This document shows, piece after piece, positions 16,978 to 31,446 of a DNA stretch of 64,000 nucleotides (positions within the stretch are counted from its first letter, which is position 1; the number at the start of each line of letters is the position of its first letter). Location of the stretch: the NCBI RefSeq assembly GCF_028010285.1, contig NZ_CP116304.1, forward strand, positions 5,286,501 through 5,350,500. The letters run 5' to 3'. The stretch is from Pseudomonas sp. Q1-7. Its GTDB lineage: Bacteria > Pseudomonadota > Gammaproteobacteria > Pseudomonadales > Pseudomonadaceae. The notes under the pieces were generated by a model, which was not told the DNA's origin, ran no database searches, and saw nothing but the letters and a program-made list of their open reading frames with translations. The translations under genes were made by a program, and so were the position numbers.

Positions 16978-19674
16978 ATGAAGAGCCATCCCGATGCCGC
17001 CAGCCGTACGGTGGCCGAGATAGTGACGCAGTTGCCTGTCCCCTCGCGGCTGGGCCTGATGCGTTTCGAGCGGCTCAACGAAGCCAGCTGGGCAATGCTA
17101 TTCCTCGATCCGTCCTGTGAACCCCAGATCGGTTTGGCGGCCAGCGAACTCTGCGCCCTGATCGATTCGCCCTACGCCAGCCTGATGGAGCCGGAAAGCC
17201 GCTACCGCCTGCACGATGACGTGCAACTGCAACTGGCCAGGCACCCGCATTACTCCATCCGCTACACCCTGCACACCCCCAACGGTCCGCTGTGCCTGCA
17301 GGAAGTCGGTGAGCCCTTCCAGCAGCACGGGCGCCACATGCTGCGGGGCTACCTGCTGGTGGCGGGGGACGCGACGGAACACGAGGAACGACGGAAAAGC
17401 CTCGACCTGGAGGCCCAGAACAGCCGCTTGCGCACCTCCCTGGAGCTCTACCAGCGCTCCCAGGACGACCACCTGCAGCACGTGATCCGCTCCCGCGCCC
17501 AGCAGAGCCTGATCGTGCGCCTGGCGCGCCATCGCTACACCTCCGCCAACCCGGCCGAGGAAGCGGCCCAGCTCATCACTCAGGCCGCCTGCGAAGCCTA
17601 TGACGTAGCCCGCGTCGGCATCTGGATGTTCGAAGGCACGCAGTTGGTGGCCGTCAGCTTGTTCCGCCGCGACCAGGATCACCACGAGCACCCGCGGCCA
17701 ATGGACATGGGTCAGTTCCCACGTTATCTCGAGGCGCTGCACAGTGGTCGAGCCATCGACGCCCACAACGCTCCGGACGATCCCCGCACCAGCGAATTGG
17801 CCCAAGGCTACCTCAGGCCCCAGGGCATCAGCGCCCTGCTCGACGCCAGCATCCGCATCGCCGGCGAAGTGGTGGGGGTGCTCTGCCTGGAACACGTCGG
17901 GGCACCGAGGGTCTGGCAGAGCGACGAGATCGCCTTCGCCGGGGAGCTCGCCGACCAGTTCGCCCAGGTGCTGGTGAACCAGCAGCGACGCCATGCCACC
18001 AGCGCCCTGCACCTGTTCCAGCGCGCCGTGGAACAGAGCGCCAGCGCCTTCCTGCTGGTGGATCGCGACGGCCTGGTGGAATACGTCAACCCGAGTTTCA
18101 CCGCCATCACCCAGTACAGCGCCGACGAGGTACACGGCCGCCGCCTGTCGGACCTGCCGGCCCTGGAGAACCTCAGCGAGCTCCTGTTCGACACCGGCTC
18201 CGGACTGGCCGCCTGCAACAGTTGGCAGGGCGAGTTCCGCAGCCGGCGCAAGAACCTCGAACCCTACTGGGGCCAACTGTCGATCTCCAAGGTGTTCGGC
18301 GAAGATGGCGAGCTCACTCACTACATCGGCATCTACGAAGACGTCACCCAGAGCAAGCTGGCGCAGCAGCGTATCGAGAAGCTCGCCTACACCGACAACC
18401 TCACCGGCCTCGGCAACCGCCCCTACTTCATCCGCACCCTCGAGGAGCGCTTCCACAGCGACCACGACACCCCGCTGTGCCTGTTGCTGGTGGATATCGA
18501 CAACTTCAAGCGGATCAACGACAGCCTCGGCCACCAGACCGGCGACAAGCTGCTGGTGAGCCTGGCTCGGCGCCTGCGCAACAGCCTGACCCCCAGCGGT
18601 ATCCTCGCGCGTTTCGCCAGCAACGAATTCGCCGTGCTGCTGGACGGCGCCGACCTGGACAGCGGCCAGCGCATCGCCGCCCAGGTCTTGCAGACCCTGG
18701 ACAAGCCGTTGTTCGTCGACAACCAGTTGATCAGCGTCACCGGCTCCCTGGGCCTGGCCTGTGCGCCGCAGCACGGCCGCGACCCGCAGACGCTGATGAA
18801 GCACGCGGGCCTGGCCCTGCACAAGGCCAAGGCCAACGGCAAGCACCAACTGCAACTGTTCACCGAGGCCCTGAACGCCGAGGCCAGCTACAAGCTGTTC
18901 GTCGAGAACAACCTGCGCCGCGCCCTGGCGCAGAACGAGCTGGAAGTCTTCTATCAACCCAAGCTGTGCCTGAAGAGCGGCCAGTTGCTCGGCATGGAAG
19001 CCCTGTTGCGCTGGCATCACCCGGAAAAGGGCATGATCAGCCCCGACCAGTTCATCAGCGTGGCGGAAGAAACCGGGATGATCATCCCCATCGGCAAATG
19101 GGTGATCCGCGAGGCCTGCCGCATGAGCAAGCGCCTGACTGCGGCCGGCCTGGGCGAGCTGCAGGTGGCGATCAACCTGTCGCCCAAGCAGTTCAGCGAC
19201 CCGGACCTGGTGGGCTCCATCGCCACCATCCTGCAGGACGAGCAACTGCCAGCGCAGCGCCTGGAACTCGAACTCACCGAAGGCCTGCTGCTGGAAGCCA
19301 CCGACGACACCCGCCACCAGCTCAACCACCTGAAGAACCTCGGCCTGACCCTGGCCATGGACGACTTCGGTACCGGCTACTCCTCGCTCAGCTACCTGAA
19401 GAAGTTCCCCATCGATGTGATCAAGATCGATCGCAGCTTCATCAAGGACATTCCCGACAGCCAGGACGACAAGGAAATCACCTCGGCGGTGATCGCCATG
19501 GCCCACAAGCTCAAGCTCAAGGTGGTCGCCGAGGGCATCGAAACCGCCGCCCAGCTCGGCTTCCTGCGCCGCCAGCACTGCGACGTCGGCCAGGGCTACC
19601 TGTTCGACAAGCCGATCTCCGGCAAGCAGCTGTTCGAGAATCTGGGTCGCTATCCCTGCCGCAAAGGTGTCTGA
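16978..19674 (+). CDS. dipA: Cyclic-di-GMP phosphodiesterase DipA (GAF-PAS-GGDEF-EAL)
   Basis: An 898-residue signalling protein matching DipA (Pch), required for biofilm dispersion and for uneven c-di-GMP partition in P. aeruginosa. Visible order: N-terminal PAS-like region (about 20-140), GAF (about 190-335), PAS (about 342-458), GGDEF (about 470-630) and EAL (about 645-890). The GGDEF signature is degenerate, reading ASNEF at residues 547-551, so cyclase activity is not expected. The EAL side keeps EALLRW (Glu674), INLSPKQF, ELTE, DDFGTGYSSL, IKIDRSF and AEGIET, consistent with an active c-di-GMP hydrolase. No transmembrane segment is evident. It follows the aceEF terminator, so it has its own promoter. 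Confidence 0.95.
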   Translation: MKSHPDAASRTVAEIVTQLPVPSRLGLMRFERLNEASWAMLFLDPSCEPQIGLAASELCALIDSPYASLMEPESRYRLHDDVQLQLARHPHYSIRYTLHTPNGPLCLQEVGEPFQQHGRHMLRGYLLVAGDATEHEERRKSLDLEAQNSRLRTSLELYQRSQDDHLQHVIRSRAQQSLIVRLARHRYTSANPAEEAAQLITQAACEAYDVARVGIWMFEGTQLVAVSLFRRDQDHHEHPRPMDMGQFPRYLEALHSGRAIDAHNAPDDPRTSELAQGYLRPQGISALLDASIRIAGEVVGVLCLEHVGAPRVWQSDEIAFAGELADQFAQVLVNQQRRHATSALHLFQRAVEQSASAFLLVDRDGLVEYVNPSFTAITQYSADEVHGRRLSDLPALENLSELLFDTGSGLAACNSWQGEFRSRRKNLEPYWGQLSISKVFGEDGELTHYIGIYEDVTQSKLAQQRIEKLAYTDNLTGLGNRPYFIRTLEERFHSDHDTPLCLLLVDIDNFKRINDSLGHQTGDKLLVSLARRLRNSLTPSGILARFASNEFAVLLDGADLDSGQRIAAQVLQTLDKPLFVDNQLISVTGSLGLACAPQHGRDPQTLMKHAGLALHKAKANGKHQLQLFTEALNAEASYKLFVENNLRRALAQNELEVFYQPKLCLKSGQLLGMEALLRWHHPEKGMISPDQFISVAEETGMIIPIGKWVIREACRMSKRLTAAGLGELQVAINLSPKQFSDPDLVGSIATILQDEQLPAQRLELELTEGLLLEATDDTRHQLNHLKNLGLTLAMDDFGTGYSSLSYLKKFPIDVIKIDRSFIKDIPDSQDDKEITSAVIAMAHKLKLKVVAEGIETAAQLGFLRRQHCDVGQGYLFDKPISGKQLFENLGRYPCRKGV

Positions 19675-19723
19675 GACGCGGTAACATCGACCATCGCCGT
19701 TTTCACGATACGAGGAGAGGCTG

Positions 19724-20371
19724 ATGGTCCTGCGTTCGCAAATACTCGCCCACAAACTCGAGCTGCCCAGCACCGCCCAGGCCCTGCCGGGCCGTGACAC
19801 GCCGATGCCGGTGCCCGACAGCCACTATGTCAACGGCCGCCCGCTGCAAGGCCCCTTCCCGGCCGGCCTGCAGGTGGCGCAATTCGGCCTCGGCTGTTTC
19901 TGGGGCGCCGAGCGTCGCTTCTGGCAGCAGCCGGGCGTCTGGACCACCGCCGTGGGCTATGCCGGCGGCTTCACGCCGAATCCGACCTACGATGAAGTCT
20001 GTTCCGGCCTGACCGGCCACGCCGAAGTGGTGCTGGTGGTGTTCGACCTGCGCGAGACCAGCTTCGACGAGCTGCTGCGGGTGTTCTGGGAGGCGCACAA
20101 CCCGACCCAGGGCATGCGCCAGGGCAACGATGTCGGTACCCAGTACCGCTCGGCCATCTACTGCTACGACCCGGCGCAACTGGCCGCCGCCCACGCCAGC
20201 CAGGCCCGCTTCCAGGCCGAACTGGAGAAGTCCGGCTTCGGCGAGATCACCACCGAAATCCGCGAGGCGCCTGCCTTCTACTACGCCGAGGCTTATCACC
20301 AGCAGTACCTGGCGAAGAATCCCGGCGGTTACTGTGGCCTGGGCGGCACCGGGGTGTGCCTGCCCGCCTGA
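19724..20371 (+). CDS. msrA: Peptide methionine-(S)-sulfoxide reductase MsrA
   Basis: A 215-residue MsrA that repairs oxidised methionine in proteins using thioredoxin. Active-site GCFWGAE with catalytic Cys58; [12 protein letters not shown] at the C-terminus holds the recycling cysteines. The ATG follows a strong GAGGAGAGG site. The N-terminal extension of about 45 residues is usual for the long proteobacterial MsrA. It lies 49 bases after dipA on the same strand and might be co-transcribed with it. Confidence 0.97.
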   Translation: MVLRSQILAHKLELPSTAQALPGRDTPMPVPDSHYVNGRPLQGPFPAGLQVAQFGLGCFWGAERRFWQQPGVWTTAVGYAGGFTPNPTYDEVCSGLTGHAEVVLVVFDLRETSFDELLRVFWEAHNPTQGMRQGNDVGTQYRSAIYCYDPAQLAAAHASQARFQAELEKSGFGEITTEIREAPAFYYAEAYHQQYLAKNPGGYCGLGGTGVCLPA

Positions 20372-20437
20372 AGAAGGGCAGCGGGGCGGCTGCCGAAAGA
20401 TTAGACTCAAGTGGCCAATCGCCACCCAGCTTTCGCC

Positions 20438-21682
20438 ATGCCGCCCGAAGCCCGCTACATCCACCCTGACCAGCTCTGCATCGGCCTCTATATCCAGTTG
20501 GAGCTGGGCTGGTGGGAGCACGACTTCGCATTCAGCAATTTCAAGGTCAAGGACGAGGCCCAGATCCGCGCCCTGAAGGCACTAGGCGTGGAACGCCTGC
20601 GCTACGACCCGGCACGCAGCGATTGCGCGCCCCTGCCCCTCGATACTCCACCGCCACCGCCACCCGCACCAGCCACCGAGGCCCCGGCCGACCACGCGCG
20701 ACAGGCACGCGCCGAGAAGCTCCGCCAGGTGCGCCAGCGCGTGGCCGAGGTGGACCGCCGCTTCAGTCTGGCCAGCCAGCAGGTGAAGCACCTCAACCAG
20801 ACCCTGCGCAGCCGCCCGGAAGCCGCGATGCAGCAGGCCGGCGCCATCGTTACCGACCTGGTGGAAACCCTGCTGGGGGAATCGGGCGTAGTGCTCCACG
20901 GCATCACCGGCAAGGCCGCCGAGGACAGTTATTTCCATGCCCTGAACGTCACCGTGCTTGCGCTGCTGCTGGGCCGCCAGCTCGGCCTCGACAGCGAGGC
21001 CTGCCACAGCCTAGGGCTGGGCGCCCTGCTGCATGACGTCGGCAAGCTGGAAGTGCCGAGCAAGGTGCTGCTCAAGACCGAGCCCCTGACCAGGCCCGAG
21101 CAGCAGTTCCTGCAGCTGCACACCGACTTCGGCCTGCGCATGGGACAGAAGCTCATGCTTGACGACGAGGTGCTGCGGATCATCCACGAGCACCACGAAT
21201 ACTGCGACGGCAGTGGCTACCCGCGCGGCCTGCGGGAGGCGGGCATCGGCCGCCTGAGCCGACTGGTGGCCATCGCCAACCAGTTCGACAATCTCTGCAA
21301 CCCCCTCGACCCACGCACCGCCTTGAGTCCTCACGAGGCGCTGGCACTGATGTTCAAGCAGCAGCGCGAACGCTTCGACGAGGTGGCGCTGAAGGCCTTC
21401 ATCCGCGCCATGGGCGTCTACCCACCGGGCAGCCTGGTGCAACTGGACGACGAGCGCTACGCCCTGGTACTGGGGATGAATCCGGGCCAACCGCTACGGC
21501 CGACGCTGATCCTCCACGACCCGGACATTCCCAAGCAGGAGGCGCTGATCCTCGACCTGGAACAGGAACCGAGCCTGTCCATCGCCCGCAGCCTGCGCCC
21601 GACGCAACTGCCGCTGGACGTGCTGGAGTACCTCAACCCGCGCCAGCAGTTGACCTATTACGTGGAGCCGGGACGCGGCTGA
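20438..21682 (+). CDS. HD-GYP domain cyclic-di-GMP phosphodiesterase-like protein
   Basis: A c-di-GMP hydrolase-type protein with an N-terminal DUF3391-like domain (RYIHPDQLCIGLYIQLE) and a C-terminal HD-GYP domain: LLHDVGKLEVP (His-Asp about residues 199-200 from this start) and HEHHEYCDGSGYPRG, which has both the metal-binding histidines and the intact GYP motif. I use ATG 20438 (414 residues, MPPEARYIHPDQ). The frame also opens at GTG 20411 (423 residues), but TAGACT at 20402-20407 looks like a -10 box that would place the transcript start beyond that GTG. Neither start has a clear ribosome binding site. In P. aeruginosa as I recall it, no HD-GYP gene occurs between msrA and rlmJ, so this may be a lineage-specific insertion. 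Confidence 0.88.
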   Translation: MPPEARYIHPDQLCIGLYIQLELGWWEHDFAFSNFKVKDEAQIRALKALGVERLRYDPARSDCAPLPLDTPPPPPPAPATEAPADHARQARAEKLRQVRQRVAEVDRRFSLASQQVKHLNQTLRSRPEAAMQQAGAIVTDLVETLLGESGVVLHGITGKAAEDSYFHALNVTVLALLLGRQLGLDSEACHSLGLGALLHDVGKLEVPSKVLLKTEPLTRPEQQFLQLHTDFGLRMGQKLMLDDEVLRIIHEHHEYCDGSGYPRGLREAGIGRLSRLVAIANQFDNLCNPLDPRTALSPHEALALMFKQQRERFDEVALKAFIRAMGVYPPGSLVQLDDERYALVLGMNPGQPLRPTLILHDPDIPKQEALILDLEQEPSLSIARSLRPTQLPLDVLEYLNPRQQLTYYVEPGRG

Positions 21683-22519
21683 TCACTCGGCGATCAGCCA
21701 GTCCAGCTGCCAGCCGCCCTGGCTCTGCGCCAGGCGCTCGGCCAGCCAGGGCAGGGTCTGGCGCAGCTCGTCCTCGATCCCCCACGGCGGGTTGGCGATG
21801 ACCAGGCCCGAGCCGTTCAGGCCGAGGGCGTTGTCGGTAGCGTTCACCTTGAGTTCGGCGCGCAGCAGCTTGGGCGCACCACTGGCCTGCAGCTCCTGGT
21901 AGAAGCGCTTGAGCTGGCGCTGGTCCTTGATCGGGTACCAGATGGCAACCACCGTCTGGCGCATGCGGCCGATGGCTTCCTTCATCGCGGTGACGCAGCG
22001 CTCCAGTTCGTCGGCCTTCTCGAACGGCGGGTCGATCAGCATCAGTGCGCGTTTCTCCGCCACCGGCAGCAACGCCCGCGCCAGGTGCCAGCCTTCCCCC
22101 AGGTGCACGGCGACCCGACGGTCGCCCGCCATGTTGTCCTTCAGCAGCAACCCGTCTTCCGGATGTTTCTCGTTCAGTTGCAGGCGGTCCTGGGGGCGGG
22201 TCAGGCGCCGCGCCAGCTCCGGCGAACCGGGGTAGTAGCGCAGGCTGCCGTCCGGGTTCAGCGCACGGATGACCTCCAGGTAATCCGCCATCGGCGCCGG
22301 CAGATCGGGCAGGTCCCAGAGCCGGCCGATACCCTCGCGCCACTCGTCGGTGCGGCTGGCCTGGTCGCCCAGCAAGTCATAGAGGCCGATGCCGGCATGG
22401 CTGTCGAGGTAGGCGAAGGGTGCCTCCTTGCGCGACAGCAGGGCGATCAGGCGGGCCAGGGTGAAGTGTTTGAGCACGTCGGCGTGATTGCCGGCGTGGA
22501 AGGCATGGCGGTAGTTCAT
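21683..22519 (-). CDS. rlmJ: 23S rRNA (adenine-2030-N6)-methyltransferase RlmJ
   Basis: A 278-residue SAM-dependent methyltransferase that methylates A2030 of 23S rRNA. The start ATG 22519 gives MNYRHAFHAGNHADVLKH, the conserved RlmJ N-terminus, preceded by GAGGACTCCCC; eight further in-frame codons upstream are not family-like. YLDSHAGIGLYDL is motif I for SAM, and IANPPWG the catalytic NPP(W/F) type motif IV; LMLIDPPFEK is another conserved patch. Convergent with the HD-GYP gene, whose stop directly precedes the rlmJ stop with no spacer. Confidence 0.95.
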   Translation of the reverse strand: MNYRHAFHAGNHADVLKHFTLARLIALLSRKEAPFAYLDSHAGIGLYDLLGDQASRTDEWREGIGRLWDLPDLPAPMADYLEVIRALNPDGSLRYYPGSPELARRLTRPQDRLQLNEKHPEDGLLLKDNMAGDRRVAVHLGEGWHLARALLPVAEKRALMLIDPPFEKADELERCVTAMKEAIGRMRQTVVAIWYPIKDQRQLKRFYQELQASGAPKLLRAELKVNATDNALGLNGSGLVIANPPWGIEDELRQTLPWLAERLAQSQGGWQLDWLIAE

Positions 22520-22655
22520 GGGGAGTCCTCGCAAGGCGCGCATTCTACCAGCCGGCGACCAATCGAGGCTTCACCCCCTTTATCACGTTCATGGATGTTG
22601 CTAGGCACCCTTCATTCACCGCTCTAGACTCAGGCCATCCCACCGGAGAGCCACC

Positions 22656-24458
22656 ATGTCCGAGACCCTGCTCAGTTCCCGCAACCTGGCCTTCGAGCTC
22701 TACGAAGTGCTGGACGCCGAAGCCCTGACCCAGCGTGAGCCTTTCGCCGAACACAACCGCGAAACCTTCGACGCCGCCCTGGGTACCGCCCGCAGCATCG
22801 CCGAAAAATACTTCGCCCCGCACAACCGCAAGGGCGACGAGCAGGAGCCGGAGTACGTCGACGGCGCCGCCACCCTGATCCCGGAAGTGAAACCGGCGGT
22901 CGACGCCTTCCTCGAAGCCGGCTTCCTCAACGCCACGCGCCGCTTCGAACAGGGCGGCATGCAGATGCCCACCCTCCTCTCCCAGGCCTGCTTCGCGCAC
23001 TTCCAGGCGGCCAACGTCGGCAGCTCGGCCTACCCCTTCCTGACCATGGGCGCGGCCAACCTGATCGAGAGCTTCGGCAGCGAGGAACAGAAGCAACGCT
23101 TCCTCCAGCCCATGATCGACGGCCGCTTCTTCGGCACCATGGCGCTCACCGAACCCCACGCCGGCTCGTCCCTGTCGGATATCCGCACCCGCGCCGAACC
23201 CGCCGCCGACGGCAGCTACCGCATCCGTGGCAACAAGATATTCATCTCCGGTGGCGACCACCCGCTGTCGGAGAACATCGTGCACATGGTCCTGGCCAAA
23301 CTGCCTGACGCGCCGCCTGGGGTGAAGGGCATCTCGCTGTTCATCGTGCCCAAGTTCCTGGTCAACGACGACGGCAGCCTCGGCCCGCGCAACGATGTGA
23401 TTCTCGCCGGCCTGTTCCACAAGATGGGCTACCGTGGCACCACCTCCACCGCGCTGAACTTCGGCGATAACGGCGAATGCGTCGGCTATCTGGTGGGCAA
23501 GCCCCACGCCGGTCTGTCCTACATGTTCCAGATGATGAACGAGGCGCGCATCGGCGTCGGCATGGGCGCGGTGATGCTCGGCTACGCCGGCTACCTCTAC
23601 TCCCTGGACTACGCCCGCGAACGTCCCCAGGGCCGCCTGCCGGACGGCAAGGACCCGACCTCGGCACAGGTCCCGATCATCCAGCACGCCGATGTGCGAC
23701 GCATGCTGCTGACCCAGAAGGCCTACGTGGAAGGCGCCTTCGACCTCGGCCTGTACGCCGCGCGCCTGTTCGACGACACCCAGACCCTGGCCACCGAGGA
23801 CGAGCGCCGCCAGGCCCATGAGCTGCTCGACCTGCTCACCCCGATCGTCAAGTCCTGGCCTTCGGAGTTCTGCCTCAAGGCCAACGAACTGGCGATCCAG
23901 ATCCTCGGCGGCCACGGCTACACCCGCGAATACCCGGTGGAGCAGTACTACCGCGACAACCGCCTGAACCCGATCCACGAGGGCACCCACGGCATCCAGT
24001 CCCTCGACCTGCTGGGGCGCAAGCTGGCACAGAACCAGGGCGCCGGTCTCAAGCAACTGACCCGGCTGATCAACACCTGCTGCCAGCGCGCCAGCGCGCA
24101 TGAATCGCTTGACGCCCTGCGCGCGCCCCTGGAACAGCTGATGACGCGCCTCTCCAGCACCACCCTGGGCCTGCTGGGCGACCTGATGCAGGGCAAGGTC
24201 AACGAGGCTCTGGCCAACTCGGCGCTCTACCTGAAGGTGTTCGGCCATGCGGTCATTGGCTGGCGCTGGCTGGAGCAAGCGATCCGCGCCGAGGAGGGCC
24301 TGGCCCGGGGCTCTGCGACGGACGCCGACTTCTACCGGGGCAAGCTGCAGGCAGCGCGCTACTTCCTCACCTGGGAAGTGCCCGGCTGCCATCACGAACT
24401 GGCGCTGCTGGAAGCCCGCGACGACACCTGCCTGGCGATGCGCGACACCTGGTTCTGA
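22656..24458 (+). CDS. Acyl-CoA dehydrogenase (FadE-type, long form)
   Basis: A 600-residue FAD-dependent acyl-CoA dehydrogenase of the long AidB/PA5020-like type. GTMALTEPHAGSSLSDI is the FAD/substrate signature; AIQILGGHGYTREYPVEQYYRDNRL is the second ACAD signature, and the catalytic base region lies near NPIHEGTHGIQSLDLLGRK, followed by a C-terminal extension of about 130 residues found in this subgroup. Predicted to introduce the trans-2 double bond in fatty acyl-CoA during beta-oxidation; the chain-length preference is unknown. A TAGACT box at 22625-22630 (-10 like) lies upstream. Followed by an intrinsic terminator. Confidence 0.9.
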   Translation: MSETLLSSRNLAFELYEVLDAEALTQREPFAEHNRETFDAALGTARSIAEKYFAPHNRKGDEQEPEYVDGAATLIPEVKPAVDAFLEAGFLNATRRFEQGGMQMPTLLSQACFAHFQAANVGSSAYPFLTMGAANLIESFGSEEQKQRFLQPMIDGRFFGTMALTEPHAGSSLSDIRTRAEPAADGSYRIRGNKIFISGGDHPLSENIVHMVLAKLPDAPPGVKGISLFIVPKFLVNDDGSLGPRNDVILAGLFHKMGYRGTTSTALNFGDNGECVGYLVGKPHAGLSYMFQMMNEARIGVGMGAVMLGYAGYLYSLDYARERPQGRLPDGKDPTSAQVPIIQHADVRRMLLTQKAYVEGAFDLGLYAARLFDDTQTLATEDERRQAHELLDLLTPIVKSWPSEFCLKANELAIQILGGHGYTREYPVEQYYRDNRLNPIHEGTHGIQSLDLLGRKLAQNQGAGLKQLTRLINTCCQRASAHESLDALRAPLEQLMTRLSSTTLGLLGDLMQGKVNEALANSALYLKVFGHAVIGWRWLEQAIRAEEGLARGSATDADFYRGKLQAARYFLTWEVPGCHHELALLEARDDTCLAMRDTWF

Positions 24459-24479
24459 CCCTTTCCCAGGGTTCTTCAC

Positions 24480-24505
24480 GCCCTGCGCACATGCGGGGCT
24501 TTTTT
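24480..24505 (+). terminator. Intrinsic terminator after acyl-CoA dehydrogenase gene
   Basis: GCCCTGC (24480-24486) pairs with GCGGGGC (24493-24499), one T-G pair included, around a six-base loop, then six T residues to 24505. Confidence 0.85.
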
Positions 24506-24710
24506 ATGGGCGCGGGGTCACGCGCCCGTGCGTACCATTCCCCCGGAATGCCCTGGGGAACCCCTTCTCGATTCCCTGCTCCAATCGCCGTCCGCCCCCT
24601 GGCAGGAACCCTGCATGAAATCTTGCAGGGCCTCGCCGTCGGCAGGTTAGAATTCCTCGGCATGCGCCCTGCATGCCCGTCGACCGTCCCCTCAATGCAA
24701 GGAGCCACCA

Positions 24711-26453
24711 GTGGATGCCACCACCGTCAATAGCCTGTTCCTGATCGGCGCGGTGCTGGTAGGCATGAGTATCCTGGTCAGCGCTTTCGGGTCACGCTTC
24801 GGCGTCCCTATCCTCGTGGTGTTCCTCGTGGTCGGCATGCTCGCCGGCAGCGACGGCCCCGGCGGCATCGCCTTCAACAACTATTCCCAGGCCTATCTGG
24901 TGGGCAACCTGGCGTTGGCGATCATCCTGCTCGACGGTGGCATGCGCACCCGCGCCGCCACCTTCCGCGTGGCGCTCTGGCCATCGCTGTCGCTGGCCAC
25001 GGTCGGGGTGCTGGTCACCGCCGGGCTGACCGGCGTCGCCGCCGCCTGGCTGTTCAACCTGAGCACCCTGGAAGGCCTTCTGATCGGCGCCATCGTCGGC
25101 TCCACCGATGCGGCAGCGGTGTTCAGCCTGCTCGGCGGACGCGGCCTCAACGAACGGGTCAGCGCCACCCTGGAGATCGAGTCGGGCAGCAACGATCCCA
25201 TGGCGGTGTTCCTCACCGTAGCCCTGATCGAGATGCTCGCCAGCGGCCAGACCGGGTTCAGTTGGACCTTCATCGTGCATATCGCCCAGCAGTTCGGCAT
25301 CGGCACCCTGATGGGTTTCGCCGGCGGCTGGCTGATGCTGCAACTGATCAACCGCCTCACCCTGGCCAACGGCCTCTACCCGCTGCTGGTGGTGGCCGGC
25401 GGCCTGCTGGTGTTCGCCCTCACCAACGCGGTGCAGGGCAGCGGCATCCTCGCCGTCTACCTGTTCGGCCTGTTTCTCGGCAACCGGCCGATCCGCTCCC
25501 GCCACGGCATCCTGCACATGCTCGACGGCCTTACCTGGCTGGCGCAGATTGGCATGTTCCTGGTGCTGGGCCTGCTGGTGACACCCCACGAGTTGATCCC
25601 GATCATCCTGCCGGCCCTCGGGCTGGCGCTGTGGATGATCGTAGTCGCACGGCCGCTGTCGATCTTCCTCGGCCTGGCGCCCTTCCGCGCCTTCCATGGC
25701 CGCGAAAAGGCCTTCATCGCCTGGGTCGGCCTGCGCGGCGCGGTGCCCATCATCCTCGCGGTGTTCCCGCTGATGGCCGGGTTGCCCAACGCCCAGCTGT
25801 TCTTCAACGTGGCCTTCTTCATCGTGCTGGTTTCCCTGGTGCTGCAAGGCACCAGCCTGCCCTGGGCGGCCAAGCTGCTGCGGGTGACGGTGCCGCCGGA
25901 GCCCGCACCCATCTCCCGCGCCGGGCTGGAAGTGCATCCCACCAGCGAATGGGAACTGTTCGTCTACCGCCTGGGTGCCGAGAAATGGTGCATCGGCGCC
26001 GCCCTGCGCGAACTGAAAATGCCGGAAGGCACCCGTATCGCGGCCCTGTTCCGCGGCAAGGAGCTGCTCCACCCCTCGGGCAGCACCACCCTCGAGGCCG
26101 GCGACATTCTCTGTGTGGTCGGCCACGAGCATGACCTGGCGGCCCTGGGCAAACTGTTCAGCCAGGCGCCGCAGCGCGGCCTGGACCTGCGTTTCTTCGG
26201 CGACTTCGTACTGGAAGGCGATGCCCAGCTCGCGGCAGTGGCCTCGCTCTACGGCCTCAAGCTCGGAGACCAGGACGGTCACCAGCCCTTGGGCCGCTTC
26301 ATTGCCCACGAAATCGGCGGCGAGCCGGTGGTGGGCGACCAGGTGGAATGGAACGGCCTGACCTGGACCGTTGCGCTGATGGAAGGGAACAAGGTGCGCA
26401 AAGTGGGCGTCAAATTCCCCGAAGGTCAGGGCCGGCCGGGGCTTTTCCTCTAG
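24711..26453 (+). CDS. nhaP2: Potassium/proton antiporter, CPA1 family (NhaP2/CvrA)
   Basis: A 580-residue inner-membrane cation/H+ antiporter. It starts at GTG 24711; AAGGAG at 24699-24704 is spaced correctly for that codon, and the nearby ATG at 24715 is out of frame. About 12-13 membrane helices fill residues 5-400, with [16 protein letters not shown] and [13 protein letters not shown] forming the ion-binding core typical of CPA1 exchangers. The cytosolic tail holds a TrkA-C/RCK domain (about 410-490) and a CorC/HlyC-like domain (about 500-575), the layout of NhaP2/CvrA, which acts chiefly as a K+/H+ antiporter. Ion specificity is inferred from the subgroup. Confidence 0.92.
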   Translation: MDATTVNSLFLIGAVLVGMSILVSAFGSRFGVPILVVFLVVGMLAGSDGPGGIAFNNYSQAYLVGNLALAIILLDGGMRTRAATFRVALWPSLSLATVGVLVTAGLTGVAAAWLFNLSTLEGLLIGAIVGSTDAAAVFSLLGGRGLNERVSATLEIESGSNDPMAVFLTVALIEMLASGQTGFSWTFIVHIAQQFGIGTLMGFAGGWLMLQLINRLTLANGLYPLLVVAGGLLVFALTNAVQGSGILAVYLFGLFLGNRPIRSRHGILHMLDGLTWLAQIGMFLVLGLLVTPHELIPIILPALGLALWMIVVARPLSIFLGLAPFRAFHGREKAFIAWVGLRGAVPIILAVFPLMAGLPNAQLFFNVAFFIVLVSLVLQGTSLPWAAKLLRVTVPPEPAPISRAGLEVHPTSEWELFVYRLGAEKWCIGAALRELKMPEGTRIAALFRGKELLHPSGSTTLEAGDILCVVGHEHDLAALGKLFSQAPQRGLDLRFFGDFVLEGDAQLAAVASLYGLKLGDQDGHQPLGRFIAHEIGGEPVVGDQVEWNGLTWTVALMEGNKVRKVGVKFPEGQGRPGLFL

Positions 26454-26500
26454 GGAACCCCGCCCAGGCGGTCCTTTCAGGCCCCCGCCATGGAAACCAG

Positions 26501-26522
26501 GGGTTCGCCGTTGCGCGAACCC
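26501..26522. other. Hairpin between nhaP2 and mscK
   Basis: Perfect eight-base stem GGGTTCGC/GCGAACCC with a six-base loop, without a T-run. It could be a weak or Rho-assisted terminator for nhaP2; function unproven. Confidence 0.4.
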
Positions 26523-26610
26523 TGATCACAACCGCTCATGCCGGCCAGTCCCGTAATGGCTGCCGTGGCATATCATTAGCCGCATTTGAACTCCGAGCCG
26601 CCCATTCGCG

Positions 26611-31428
<4,818 letters not shown>

Positions 31429-31446
31429 GTGGCGGCGAGAGTGCCT

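Noticed and set aside
17098-19800. 900-codon open frame on the minus strand opposite dipA
   Set aside because: Mirror frame of dipA with Leu/Val/Gln/Gly-rich low-information sequence; all domain motifs are on the plus strand.
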